The notes under the pieces are model-generated. The model ran no database searches. It saw only the letters and a program-made list of their open reading frames with translations, and had not been told where the DNA came from. A DNA stretch of 64,000 nt from PRO6 sp035565775 (GTDB lineage Bacteria; Pseudomonadota; Alphaproteobacteria; Rhizobiales; Xanthobacteraceae), in contig DATMRW010000027.1 of the NCBI GenBank assembly GCA_035565775.1, forward strand, positions 186,001 through 250,000. Reading direction: 5' to 3'. Positions 55,547 to 64,000 of the stretch are shown here, in pieces; positions within the stretch are counted from its first letter, which is position 1, and the number at the start of each line of letters is the position of its first letter. The position numbers and the translations under genes are program-made.

Positions 55547-56992
55547 TTAGGCCGCGATCTGCACATATTCGAAGTCGCCCGGCTTGTTGTCGATGCCGAC
55601 CTTCGGCGGCGCGATCCAGCTTGCGAACTTGCCCGGCACCATCACCGGCTGCATCAGCGAGGCGATGAAGTCGCCGTCGTCGCTCGACGGCAGATACTGG
55701 TCGCGCACCTTCTGCCACTCGCCCTCGCTGAGCAGCACGCCCTTCGGCGTCGCCTGCACGTTGGCGAATTCGCCGATCTGGCGGTGGAAGGCAGTGTGCG
55801 GCAGCTCCAGCCGGAAGTTGATGCCGGCCTTCTCGATGATCTTGTTCCAGCGTTCGACGCCCTTGGCGCAGTCCGCCGTGTAGTCGTCGCGCAGGCGCAT
55901 GTTGAGGGCGGTCAGCGCCGGCTCGTCGACCAGCGTGATCGCGCCGTTCACCAGCTTGAGCACCGGATAGGTGTCGCTGGTCAGGCGGTGGTCGTCCTCG
56001 ATCTTGGTTTCCTGGAAGCGGCCCTTGAGCCCGGCATTGTAGAAGTTCGCGGCGTTGGTCGAGACTTCGGAGCCGAACAGGTCGAGCGAGAGCGAGTAGT
56101 GCAGGTTCATCTTCTTCTGCATCGTCGGCAGGTCGATGACGCCGAGCGCCCGCACGCCTGCGATGTCATTGGGGTCCTCGATGCCGGCCGCCTTCATCGC
56201 CTCGCAGGTTCGCTGCAGCACGCGGCCGACGCCGGTTTCGCCAACGAACATGTGGTGCGCTTCTTCGGTGAGCATGAAGCGGCAGGTGCGCGACAGCGGA
56301 TCGAAGCCCGATTGCGCAAGGCTCTCGAGCTGCATCTTGCCGTCGCGATCGGTGAAGAAGGTGAACATGAAGAACGACAGCCAGTCCGGCGTCGCCTCGT
56401 TGAAGGCGCCGAGCATGCGTGGCGCATCCGCGTCGCCGGAGCGGCGGCGCAACAGGTCGTCGGCCTCCTCGCGGCCGTCGCGGCCAAAGTATTTTTGCAG
56501 CAGATAGACCATCGCCCAGAGGTGGCGGCCTTCCTCGACATTGACCTGGAACAGGTTGCGCATGTCGTAGAGCGAAGGCGCGGTCTTGCCGAGGTGGCGC
56601 TGCTGCTCGACGGAGGCCGGCTCGGTGTCGCCCTGGATGACGACGAGGCGGCGCAGCATCGCGCGATACTCGCCGGGCACTTCCTGCCAGGCCTTCTCGC
56701 CCTTGTGCTGGCCGAAATTGACCTCGCGGTTTTCATCCTGCGGCGCGAGCAGAATGCCCCAGCGATATTCCGGCATCTTCACGTAGTCGAATTTCGCCCA
56801 GCCCTTGGGGTCGACGCTGATCGCCGTGCGCAGATAGACGAGCGATTCCTGAAAGCCCTCCGGGCCCATGTCGTTCCACCAGTCGAGATAGCCGGGATGC
56901 CAGCCCTCCAGCGCCTTCAGCACCTGGCGGTCTTCCGACAGGTTGACGTTGTTCGGGATCTTGGTTGAGTAATCGACGTTCATGAGGTTCAT
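55547..56992 (-). CDS. boxB: Benzoyl-CoA 2,3-epoxidase, oxygenase subunit BoxB
   Basis: Di-iron oxygenase subunit that epoxidises benzoyl-CoA at C2-C3. The N-terminal VDYSTKIPNNVNLSEDRQVLKALEGWHPGYLDWW is diagnostic, and the iron-binding helices include EEAHHMFVGETGVGR and the ExxH region around NVEEGRHLWAM. It is 481 residues from the ATG at 56992 (MNLMNVDYS), which has AAGGGAG upstream. It lies between boxC and boxA. Confidence 0.95.
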   Translation of the reverse strand: MNLMNVDYSTKIPNNVNLSEDRQVLKALEGWHPGYLDWWNDMGPEGFQESLVYLRTAISVDPKGWAKFDYVKMPEYRWGILLAPQDENREVNFGQHKGEKAWQEVPGEYRAMLRRLVVIQGDTEPASVEQQRHLGKTAPSLYDMRNLFQVNVEEGRHLWAMVYLLQKYFGRDGREEADDLLRRRSGDADAPRMLGAFNEATPDWLSFFMFTFFTDRDGKMQLESLAQSGFDPLSRTCRFMLTEEAHHMFVGETGVGRVLQRTCEAMKAAGIEDPNDIAGVRALGVIDLPTMQKKMNLHYSLSLDLFGSEVSTNAANFYNAGLKGRFQETKIEDDHRLTSDTYPVLKLVNGAITLVDEPALTALNMRLRDDYTADCAKGVERWNKIIEKAGINFRLELPHTAFHRQIGEFANVQATPKGVLLSEGEWQKVRDQYLPSSDDGDFIASLMQPVMVPGKFASWIAPPKVGIDNKPGDFEYVQIAA

Positions 56993-57079
56993 GGCGTGCT
57001 CCCTTGGCATTCTTGCTTGGCGGATGTCCCTCGGCGGATGTCCTTGGCGTTCGTGCCCGGGAAAGTGCCCGAGGATGCG

Positions 57080-57103
57080 CACGGCCGGAACGTTCCGGCC
57101 GTG
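57080..57103 (-). other. 24-bp perfect palindrome between boxC and boxB
   Basis: Each 12-bp arm reads CACGGCCGGAAC on its own strand, with no loop bases. On RNA it can form a stable hairpin; on DNA it could be a binding site. It lies 13 bp after the boxC stop. Confidence 0.6.
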
Positions 57104-57116
57104 ACGCGGCATACGT

Positions 57117-58817
57117 TCAAACGCGCGTCATATCGAATTGCGGGCGCTCGCCGGTGCCGTAGCGCCGCAGCGCGCCGTTCTCGCCCACGGCGTTGGGGCG
57201 CTGGAAAATCCAGTTCTGCCACGCGGTGAGGCGGGCGAAGATTTTGGATTCCATCGTCTCCGGGCCGACGAAGCGCAGGTTGGCCTCCATGCCGGTGAGC
57301 GAGTCCGGCGAGAAGCTGGTGCGCTCTTCGAAGAAGACGCGCACTTCGTCGTCCCAGTCGATGTCGTCGAGGGCGAAGGTGACGAGGCCGAGTTCTTCCG
57401 CGGTCTCGGCATCGAGCGGCTCGCCGATCTTTGCCCTTGCGTCCTCGACCTGCGAGGGGTCGGCCTGAAAGCGCGATTGGAGCCGCGTCAGGCCATGGCT
57501 CATCGGATAGGGGCCGAAGTTCGCCGTGCTCAAGACGATCGCCGGCGGGGCGCGGTTGTCGCCGTCCTTCTGGCCGATCAGCATGTAGGAGCGATCGGCC
57601 GCGAAGACGAGTTCGGCGAGGGTGCCGACGAAGCACGAACCCGGCTCGACGAGGGCGACCAGGGTGCGCGAGGTGACGTCGATGCGCTTGAGCACGCGCT
57701 TCCAGTAATGGCGGATCTCGTTGGCGAGCCAGTGGTTCTGCTTGGCTTCGAGCAAGGCGTCGCAGGCGAGCACGTGGCCGGCGTCGCCGTCGTTGTCGTA
57801 GTGGGTCTTGAAGACGAGCATGGCGATGCCGAGCTCGTTGATGCGCAGGTGCAGGATCGCGTCGTCGAGTTCGCGCGCAACCTTGAGCGGCCAGAACTCG
57901 GCGCCCTGCGCGACGACCTCGGCCATGTCCGCCGGCGGCGCTTCGGTCGGGGCCTTGATCGAGATCGTGGCAATGCGCCTGTCGCGGTCGACCTCGACAT
58001 TGACGTGGCTGTAGCTGACGCCGTTCTCGGCGAATTCGCGCGTGAGCGGCGTCAGCTTGACGCCGGGGCCGTCGCCATTGCGCGGCGAGGCGCTGGCGAA
58101 TTCCTGCGCGCGCGCGGCGACGAGCGCATCGAGCTTGCTGTTCGGCGCGATCTCGTCGACGAGCCGCCACTGCACCGCGCGCCGGCCCTTGACGCCTTCC
58201 TCGATGGTGCAGAAGAAGTCGGCATGGTCGCGGCGCACCTTGCGCTTGTCGACGACGCGGGTGAGGCCGCCGGTGCCCGGCAGCACGGCCAAAAGCGGCA
58301 CTTCCGGCAGCGCGACCGCCGCCGAGCCGTCATCGGCGAGAATGATGTGATCGGCTGCCAGCGCCAGCTCATAGCCGCCGCCCGCCGCCGTGCCGTTCAC
58401 GACGCAGATGAAGCGCTGGCCGGAATTTTCGCTGGAATCCTCGAAGCCGTTGCGGGTCTCGTTGGTGAATTTGCAGAAGTTGACCTTGTGCGCATGGGAC
58501 GCGCCGGCCAGCATGCGGATATTCGCGCCGGCGCAGAACACGCGGTTCTTGCCCGAGCGCAGCACCACGGTCTTGACCTCGGGATGCTCGAAGCGCAGGC
58601 GCTGGACCGCGTCCGCCAGCTCGATATCGACGCCGAGATCGTAGGAATTCATCTTGAGCTGGTAGCCCTCGAACAGGCCGCCATCCTCATCGACGTCCAT
58701 GGTGAGCGTCGCGACCGGCCCCTCGACCGCCAGCGACCAGTGCCGGTAACGCGACGGGTCGGTCTGAAAGTCGATGCGCTCCGCACCGTTCGCGAGCTTG
58801 CGATCCTCACCTGCCAT
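57117..58817 (-). CDS. boxC: Benzoyl-CoA dihydrodiol/epoxide ring-cleaving hydrolase BoxC
   Basis: Crotonase-superfamily enzyme that opens the 2,3-epoxybenzoyl-CoA ring to 3,4-dehydroadipyl-CoA semialdehyde and formate. It carries duplicated crotonase-like regions: the first has FCAGANIRMLAGASHAHKVNFC and NGTAAGGGYELALAADHIIL, the second VALVEPGSCFVGTLAELVFAADRSY. It is 566 residues from the ATG at 58817, with GAGG 6 nt before it; an ATG at 58829 lacks a good ribosome-binding site. It heads the boxCBA set, and operator-like sequences lie just upstream. Confidence 0.94.
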   Translation of the reverse strand: MAGEDRKLANGAERIDFQTDPSRYRHWSLAVEGPVATLTMDVDEDGGLFEGYQLKMNSYDLGVDIELADAVQRLRFEHPEVKTVVLRSGKNRVFCAGANIRMLAGASHAHKVNFCKFTNETRNGFEDSSENSGQRFICVVNGTAAGGGYELALAADHIILADDGSAAVALPEVPLLAVLPGTGGLTRVVDKRKVRRDHADFFCTIEEGVKGRRAVQWRLVDEIAPNSKLDALVAARAQEFASASPRNGDGPGVKLTPLTREFAENGVSYSHVNVEVDRDRRIATISIKAPTEAPPADMAEVVAQGAEFWPLKVARELDDAILHLRINELGIAMLVFKTHYDNDGDAGHVLACDALLEAKQNHWLANEIRHYWKRVLKRIDVTSRTLVALVEPGSCFVGTLAELVFAADRSYMLIGQKDGDNRAPPAIVLSTANFGPYPMSHGLTRLQSRFQADPSQVEDARAKIGEPLDAETAEELGLVTFALDDIDWDDEVRVFFEERTSFSPDSLTGMEANLRFVGPETMESKIFARLTAWQNWIFQRPNAVGENGALRRYGTGERPQFDMTRV

Positions 58818-58864
58818 AGGACGCCTCATTCTTCATTCTGCGTGGGGCCTGATGGCATGAACCA

Positions 58865-58876
58865 TATTGCACAATA
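58865..58876 (-). promoter_or_regulatory. Inverted repeat TATTG-N2-CAATA upstream of boxC
   Basis: TATTGCACAATA, 48 bp before the boxC start, has perfect 5-bp arms and contains the TGCA tetranucleotide reported, as I recall, for BzdR/BoxR operators. It is a candidate BoxR site controlling an internal boxC promoter. Confidence 0.5.
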
Positions 58877-58900
58877 GTTCGTCGGTCCAGCGTCATAAAA

Positions 58901-59431
58901 TCAAAAGCTGCACTTTTTTGCATGTTGGCCCGGTTCCGGGCCGAGCCGGATCGCGGCCGGTCCCGCCTCAGGCGTGTTTCGGCACGCGCCTACACTCCGC
59001 CGCAGCTTTGCCACCGGATAGCCATGGACGAACGCGCCTGCCGGCTCCGTGCACGGACGGGCCAGAACCTCGTCGAGTTCGGCCGCGGCCTCCTGCAGCA
59101 GCCGTCCGACCGCGCGCGGGCGGCCAAGCCTTTGTTTCAACGCGGCATTCGCGATCTGGATGCAGGCCCGCAGCAGCAGACGGTCGCGCCCGCCCTGCGG
59201 CGCCGCGGCCCAGACCGCCTCGAGAATCTCATGCGCTTCCCAGAAGAAGCCGGCATCGTGCAGCGCGAGGCCGTAAATCAGCGCAGGGTGATCGAGCGGA
59301 ACGAAGCCGTTGAAACGATCGGGCACCAGCGCCTTGACCGGGGCCAGCGCCTCAAGGTCGGGCCCGGCAATTTTGCCCGGAACATAACTCCAGCGCGGCA
59401 GCGCAAAAGCTGCGCTGCGCGGCGGGATCAT
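58901..59431 (-). CDS. DUF309-domain protein in the box operon
   Basis: Protein of 176 residues with a DUF309 core (HDAGFFWEAHEILEAVWAAA, a helical His/Glu motif). Function unknown. The start overlaps the stop of the alpha/beta hydrolase gene (ATGA), so the two are translationally coupled. Its 3' end reaches into the control region of boxC. A role linked to benzoate degradation is inferred from the operon only. Confidence 0.78.
   Translation of the reverse strand: MIPPRSAAFALPRWSYVPGKIAGPDLEALAPVKALVPDRFNGFVPLDHPALIYGLALHDAGFFWEAHEILEAVWAAAPQGGRDRLLLRACIQIANAALKQRLGRPRAVGRLLQEAAAELDEVLARPCTEPAGAFVHGYPVAKLRRSVGACRNTPEAGPAAIRLGPEPGQHAKKCSF
58909..58922. promoter_or_regulatory. TGCA-N6-TGCA at the 3' end of the DUF309 gene
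   Basis: Two TGCA copies separated by 6 bp, inside the last codons of the DUF309 gene and 92 bp upstream of boxC. The spacing resembles what I recall of BoxR/BzdR sites. It could pair with the TATTGCACAATA site downstream. Confidence 0.4.
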
Positions 59432-60246
59432 GCGGCGTCGTCCAGCGTCCCCTCGCCGTGAAGCCGCAGCAGGCGATTGCAGAAGTCGCCGAGCACGGCG
59501 ACGGTTTCTTCAACGGCCTCGCGGTGCGGCGAATGGCCGACGCCCGGCATCAGCGTGACGTCGACGGGGCAGTAGCATTCTTCTTTGGCGATCTCGATCT
59601 GGCGCGGCGTGCCGTACTGGTCGCCCTCACCCTGCACGATCGCGACCGGGACGCGGATATAGGCGAGATACTCGGAGATATCCCAGTCGCGAAACGCCGG
59701 ATCGAGCCAGGCGTCGTTCCAGCCATAGAAGGCGTTGTCGACGTTCTTGTGCCAGCGCGCGAGCTTGTCGCGCAGGTCGGTCTGTTCATAGGTCGTCCTG
59801 ATCGCGGCGATCGACTGCACAGAGACATCCTCGACGACGAAATGCGGCGCGATCAGCCCGACGCCGCGCACGCGGTGGTCCTGCACGCCGCCGGCATAGA
59901 CCGCCGCGATCGAAGCGCCGTCGGAGTGGCCGATCAAGATGCCACGGCGAAAGCCGATGGAATCGAGAACGCGCGGCAACACCTGCAGGGCCTCGATGCT
60001 CATATAGTCGAGCGGCCGCGGCAATTCCGCCGGGCTCGATGCGCCATAGCCCGCGCGCGAATAGGCGAACACGCCGGCGCCGGTGGCTTCGGCGAGACGT
60101 TCGGGAAACTCGCCCCACAGGTTTGCCGAGCCAAGGCCTTCATGCAGCAAAACGATGGTGGGCGCGTCCGACGGCGATGGTCCGATCATGCGGAATTCCA
60201 GTTCGGTCGCACCAATTCGCAGCGTCCCGGACGGGGCCAGTCTCAT
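59428..60246 (-). CDS. Alpha/beta hydrolase of the box cluster
   Basis: Serine hydrolase of 272 residues. The oxyanion-region motif is LLHEGLGS, the nucleophile elbow GHSDGAS, the acid near VQGEGDQYG and the catalytic His in MPGVGHSPHRE. It may hydrolyse an aberrant lactone or ester, or remove CoA, during benzoate catabolism; similar genes accompany box clusters in other bacteria. GGAG supports the ATG at 60246 (MRLAPSG). It lies between the ligase and DUF309 genes. Confidence 0.85.
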   Translation of the reverse strand: MRLAPSGTLRIGATELEFRMIGPSPSDAPTIVLLHEGLGSANLWGEFPERLAEATGAGVFAYSRAGYGASSPAELPRPLDYMSIEALQVLPRVLDSIGFRRGILIGHSDGASIAAVYAGGVQDHRVRGVGLIAPHFVVEDVSVQSIAAIRTTYEQTDLRDKLARWHKNVDNAFYGWNDAWLDPAFRDWDISEYLAYIRVPVAIVQGEGDQYGTPRQIEIAKEECYCPVDVTLMPGVGHSPHREAVEETVAVLGDFCNRLLRLHGEGTLDDAA

Positions 60247-60284
60247 CGTCAGTCTCCTCAACCAGTGGCCGAAAGGGGCGCGCG

Positions 60285-61877
<1,593 letters not shown>

Positions 61878-61901
61878 GACGTCTCCCCTCGTATCTTTTT
61901 A

Positions 61902-61913
61902 GAATTATAATTC
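61902..61913. promoter_or_regulatory. Perfect palindrome GAATTATAATTC in the ligase/boxR region
   Basis: A 12-bp perfect palindrome just downstream of the likely ligase -10, a position suited to repression. Its centre is 52 bp (about five helical turns) from a related imperfect copy at 61954. Confidence 0.55.
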
Positions 61914-61915
61914 AT

Positions 61916-61944
61916 ATAAGAAGCCGCAGTCGCCTTGCTGTCAA
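61916..61944 (-). promoter_or_regulatory. Promoter of the benzoate-CoA ligase operon
   Basis: On the minus strand TTGACA (61944-61939) is separated by 17 bp from TCTTAT (61921-61916). The -35 is perfect. Confidence 0.6.
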
Positions 61945-61963
61945 TCATTTTCAGAATTATGTT
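61935..61963 (+). promoter_or_regulatory. Promoter of boxR
   Basis: TTGCTG (61935-61940), 17 bp, TATGTT (61958-61963). It overlaps the back-to-back ligase -35 and the imperfect GAATTATGTTTC site, so both directions can be regulated together. Confidence 0.5.
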
Positions 61964-61965
61964 TC
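61954..61965. promoter_or_regulatory. Imperfect operator copy GAATTATGTTTC
   Basis: Second GAA...TTC-type dyad, sharing AGAATTAT with the perfect palindrome at 61902 and overlapping the proposed boxR -10. Confidence 0.45.
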
Positions 61966-62043
61966 AGGGGATGCAACCGGCGCTGATCACCTGTATTCCG
62001 CTGAGCATCAGGGTTCGCACGAAGGTGGAGTTGACCGACCAAC

Positions 62044-62946
62044 ATGGCTGAGACGTCGACCTCCGAAATTGATTTTCTCGAGCAGCTGGGCCAGCGGGTC
62101 CGCACCATGCGCGGGCTGCGGGGCATGTCGCGAAAAGTGCTGGCGCGGGTTTCCGGGATTTCCGAGCGCTACATCGCCCAGCTCGAAAGCGGCAAAGGCA
62201 ACGTCTCCATCGTGCTGTTGCGGCGCGTCTCCGACGCAATGGGCGCGCATCTGGAGGATCTCATTCCCTCGGCGGAGATGCCGGAGGACTGGCAGATCAT
62301 CCGCGACCTGATGCGCGGCGCGACGCCGGCGCAGATCGCCTATGCCAAGGATGTTTTGACCGGGCAGGGCGCAGGCGCGCAGTTGCCGCAGCACCGCGGT
62401 TTCGCCGGGGTGGCGCTGATCGGCCTGCGCGGCGCCGGCAAGTCGACCCTCGGGCGGCGGCTGGCAGAGCGCGCCGGCTGGCGCTTCGTCGAGCTCAACA
62501 AGGAAATCGAGAACCAGAACGGCCTGTCGATCGCGGAGATCATCGCCCTCTACGGCCAGGAGGGGTTTCGCCGCATGGAGCAGTCGGCGTTGACCGGCCT
62601 GCTCGCGCAGAAGGAATTGATGGTCCTTGCGACCGGTGGCGGGATCGTCTCTGAGCCGCTGACCTTCGATCGGGTGCTGTCGTCCTTCTATACGGTGTGG
62701 CTGAAGGCTAAGCCCGAAGAGCACATGGCGCGGGTGCGCAAGCAGGGCGACTTGCGCCCGATGGCGGACGAGCGCTCGGCGATGGATGAGCTGCGGACGA
62801 TTTTGCTCAGCCGCGAGCCGCTCTATGCCCGTGCCGCGGCCTGTGTGGACACCGCGGGGCTGTCGGTGGAAGACGCCGCGGAGCGGCTGATCGACGCGGT
62901 TGCCCCGCTGATCAGCCAGGTCGAGGCGCGCGCGGTCGCCTCCTGA
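62044..62946 (+). CDS. boxR: BoxR/BzdR-type transcriptional regulator (XRE-shikimate kinase-like fusion)
   Basis: Regulator of 300 residues joining an N-terminal XRE-type HTH (about 17-72; SERYIAQLESGKGNVSI) to a shikimate kinase-like domain with Walker A at 127-134 (GLRGAGKS) and VLATGGGIV. In BzdR/BoxR the kinase-like domain binds benzoyl-CoA and relieves repression of the benzoate genes. It is divergent from the ligase operon, with shared operator-like palindromes between. A true shikimate kinase would not carry the HTH, so the regulatory call is firm. Confidence 0.94.
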   Translation: MAETSTSEIDFLEQLGQRVRTMRGLRGMSRKVLARVSGISERYIAQLESGKGNVSIVLLRRVSDAMGAHLEDLIPSAEMPEDWQIIRDLMRGATPAQIAYAKDVLTGQGAGAQLPQHRGFAGVALIGLRGAGKSTLGRRLAERAGWRFVELNKEIENQNGLSIAEIIALYGQEGFRRMEQSALTGLLAQKELMVLATGGGIVSEPLTFDRVLSSFYTVWLKAKPEEHMARVRKQGDLRPMADERSAMDELRTILLSREPLYARAAACVDTAGLSVEDAAERLIDAVAPLISQVEARAVAS

Positions 62947-62961
62947 CGAAGGGCTCGCGCA

Positions 62962-63672
62962 TCACACGCCAAGATGGCGCTCCAACAGTTCGGGCTCGGC
63001 AGCGAGTTTCGCCGGCGGGCCGTCGAACACGACGCGGCCTTTCGACAGCAGCAGCGAGCGGTCGGCAAGTTTCGCCAGGCTGCGAAAGTCCTTGTCGACG
63101 ACGATGGTGGCGATCCCTTCGTTGCGGATCAGGCTGAGCGTCCGCCAGATCGTTTGCGCGACCAGCGGCGCGAGGCCTTCGGTGGCCTCGTCGATCAGCA
63201 GCAGATCGGGATTGGTCATCAGCGCCCGGCCGATGGCGAGCATCTGCTGCTCGCCGCCGGAGAGCTGATGTCCGCCATTGTCGCGCCGCTCATGGAGTCG
63301 CGGAAACAGGTCGAAAATCCGCTGCAGTGTCCAGGCCTGCCGGCCGTCGACGCCGGGGCGCGCGGCCATGATCAGGTTTTCCGTGACGGTGAGGGAGCCG
63401 AATACGCTACGCCCCTCCGGCACCAAGGCCGCGCCGGCGAGCGCCATGTCCTCAGGCGAGGCGCCGCGCATGTCGCGCCCTGCGAAGGTGATGGTGCCGC
63501 GGCGATCGTCGACCAGCCCCATCAGCGAGCGCAGCAAAGTGGTCTTGCCCATGCCATTGCGGCCGAGCAGCGCGACCTGCTCGCCGCGCGTGATCGTCAG
63601 GTCGATGCCGTGCAAAATCTGGCTCGCGCCATAAAAAGCTTCGAGCTGTTGGACAGCGAGCAGCGCAGTCAC
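62962..63672 (-). CDS. livF: Branched-chain amino acid-type ABC transporter ATPase LivF
   Basis: ABC ATPase of 236 residues, LivF type. Walker A is LLGRNGMGKTTLL, the signature LSGGEQQMLAIGRAL and Walker B LLLIDEATEGLAP. The GTG start overlaps the livG stop by 4 bp. It converges with boxR. Liv-type systems near aromatic degradation clusters often import the aromatic acid, so benzoate is a reasonable guess. Confidence 0.92.
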   Translation of the reverse strand: MTALLAVQQLEAFYGASQILHGIDLTITRGEQVALLGRNGMGKTTLLRSLMGLVDDRRGTITFAGRDMRGASPEDMALAGAALVPEGRSVFGSLTVTENLIMAARPGVDGRQAWTLQRIFDLFPRLHERRDNGGHQLSGGEQQMLAIGRALMTNPDLLLIDEATEGLAPLVAQTIWRTLSLIRNEGIATIVVDKDFRSLAKLADRSLLLSKGRVVFDGPPAKLAAEPELLERHLGV

Positions 63673-64000
63673 GCCTCTGTTCCTTCTTCGCCGAGATAGG
63701 CCGTGCGCACGGCTGGGTGGGCGCGGACTTCCGATGGCCAGCCGCTGGCGATGACGCGGCCATCGGCCATCACCGTGAGGCGGTCGGCGAGCTCGAACAC
63801 CGCGTCCATGTCGTGCTCGACGATCAGTACCGCGCGGCCCGTCTTGAGCGATTTGATGAGATCGACGATGCGCCGCGCCTCGCCCTGGCCCATGCCGGCG
63901 AGCGGCTCATCGAGCAGAATGATGCGCGGATCGGTGGCAAGCACCATGGCGATTTCGAGCTGGCGCTGTTCGCCATGGCTGAGATGGCTGGCGGTGATGC
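63669..64000 (-). CDS. livG: Branched-chain amino acid-type ABC transporter ATPase LivG (5' partial)
   Basis: C-terminal part of an ABC ATPase, running off the window end. The signature SHGEQRQLEIAM and Walker B DPRIILLDEPLAGMGQGE are present; the Walker A part is missing because the gene starts beyond 64000. The end (ASGWPSEVRAHPAVRTAYLGEE) is typical of LivG. It is coupled to livF by the 4-bp overlap. Confidence 0.9.
   Translation of the reverse strand, partial: ITASHLSHGEQRQLEIAMVLATDPRIILLDEPLAGMGQGEARRIVDLIKSLKTGRAVLIVEHDMDAVFELADRLTVMADGRVIASGWPSEVRAHPAVRTAYLGEEGTEA

Noticed and set aside
62044..62946. Calling the plus-strand gene aroK (shikimate kinase)
   Set aside because: The XRE-type HTH at the N-terminus and the position facing the benzoate-CoA ligase identify a BoxR-type regulator.

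Overview
The window is GC-rich, densely coded chromosome from an alphaproteobacterium of the Hyphomicrobiales, most like the Bradyrhizobium/Rhodopseudomonas/Afipia group. The evidence is the gene orders sucD-sucA-sucB-(SDR)-lpdA, atpHAGDC, and rpmH-rnpA-yidC-engB-argB-(DUF1036)-(HAD)-dapD, together with the box pathway under a BoxR-type regulator. This placement rests on protein motifs and gene order; no database search was run.

Layout. 1-8423: TCA-cycle genes (partial sucD, sucA, sucB, a short-chain dehydrogenase, lpdA, a small membrane protein). 8458-13055: DUF4337 protein, xerC, priA and an RlpA-like protein. 13056-13828: non-coding, with a phased ATACTT repeat. 13829-18991: the F1 ATP synthase operon. 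19244-28529: a 2039-residue glycine-rich autotransporter beside a divergent 7TMR-DISM histidine kinase / OmpR-type regulator pair. Three helically phased GTAACGA elements lie upstream of the autotransporter.

28655-44144: a catabolic block and the most interesting part. A hydantoinase-like amidohydrolase, an M20 carbamoylase-like hydrolase, a DUF917 protein, a divergent urocanase homologue and a UbiD-family decarboxylase form one tight operon. A terminator follows, then a second unit: a complete TRAP transporter, a CaiB-type CoA-transferase and two adjacent acyl-CoA dehydrogenases. A convergent gene encodes two complete LysR-type regulators fused in one chain. Four of the enzymes fit hydration of an imidazole-acrylate, conversion to a hydantoin-propionate, ring opening to N-carbamoylglutamate and release of glutamate. 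This resembles the recently described S-methyl-thiourocanate branch of ergothioneine breakdown. The CoA-transferase, dehydrogenase pair and UbiD are not part of that route as I know it, so the cluster may handle a different or additional substrate, for example a saturated imidazole-propionate-type acid.

44533-54116: tRNA-Arg(ACG), an orphan-looking histidine kinase, rpmH, rnpA, yidC, engB, a DUF423 protein, argB, a DUF1036 protein, a HAD phosphatase and dapD. 54200-64000: aerobic benzoyl-CoA (box) degradation. A minus-strand group (benzoate-CoA ligase, alpha/beta hydrolase, DUF309 protein, boxC, boxB, boxA) faces boxR. A branched-chain-type ABC transporter (livF and partial livG) lies beyond and probably imports the aromatic acid. 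Several inverted repeats here are candidate BoxR operators. No boxD-like aldehyde dehydrogenase is visible in the window.
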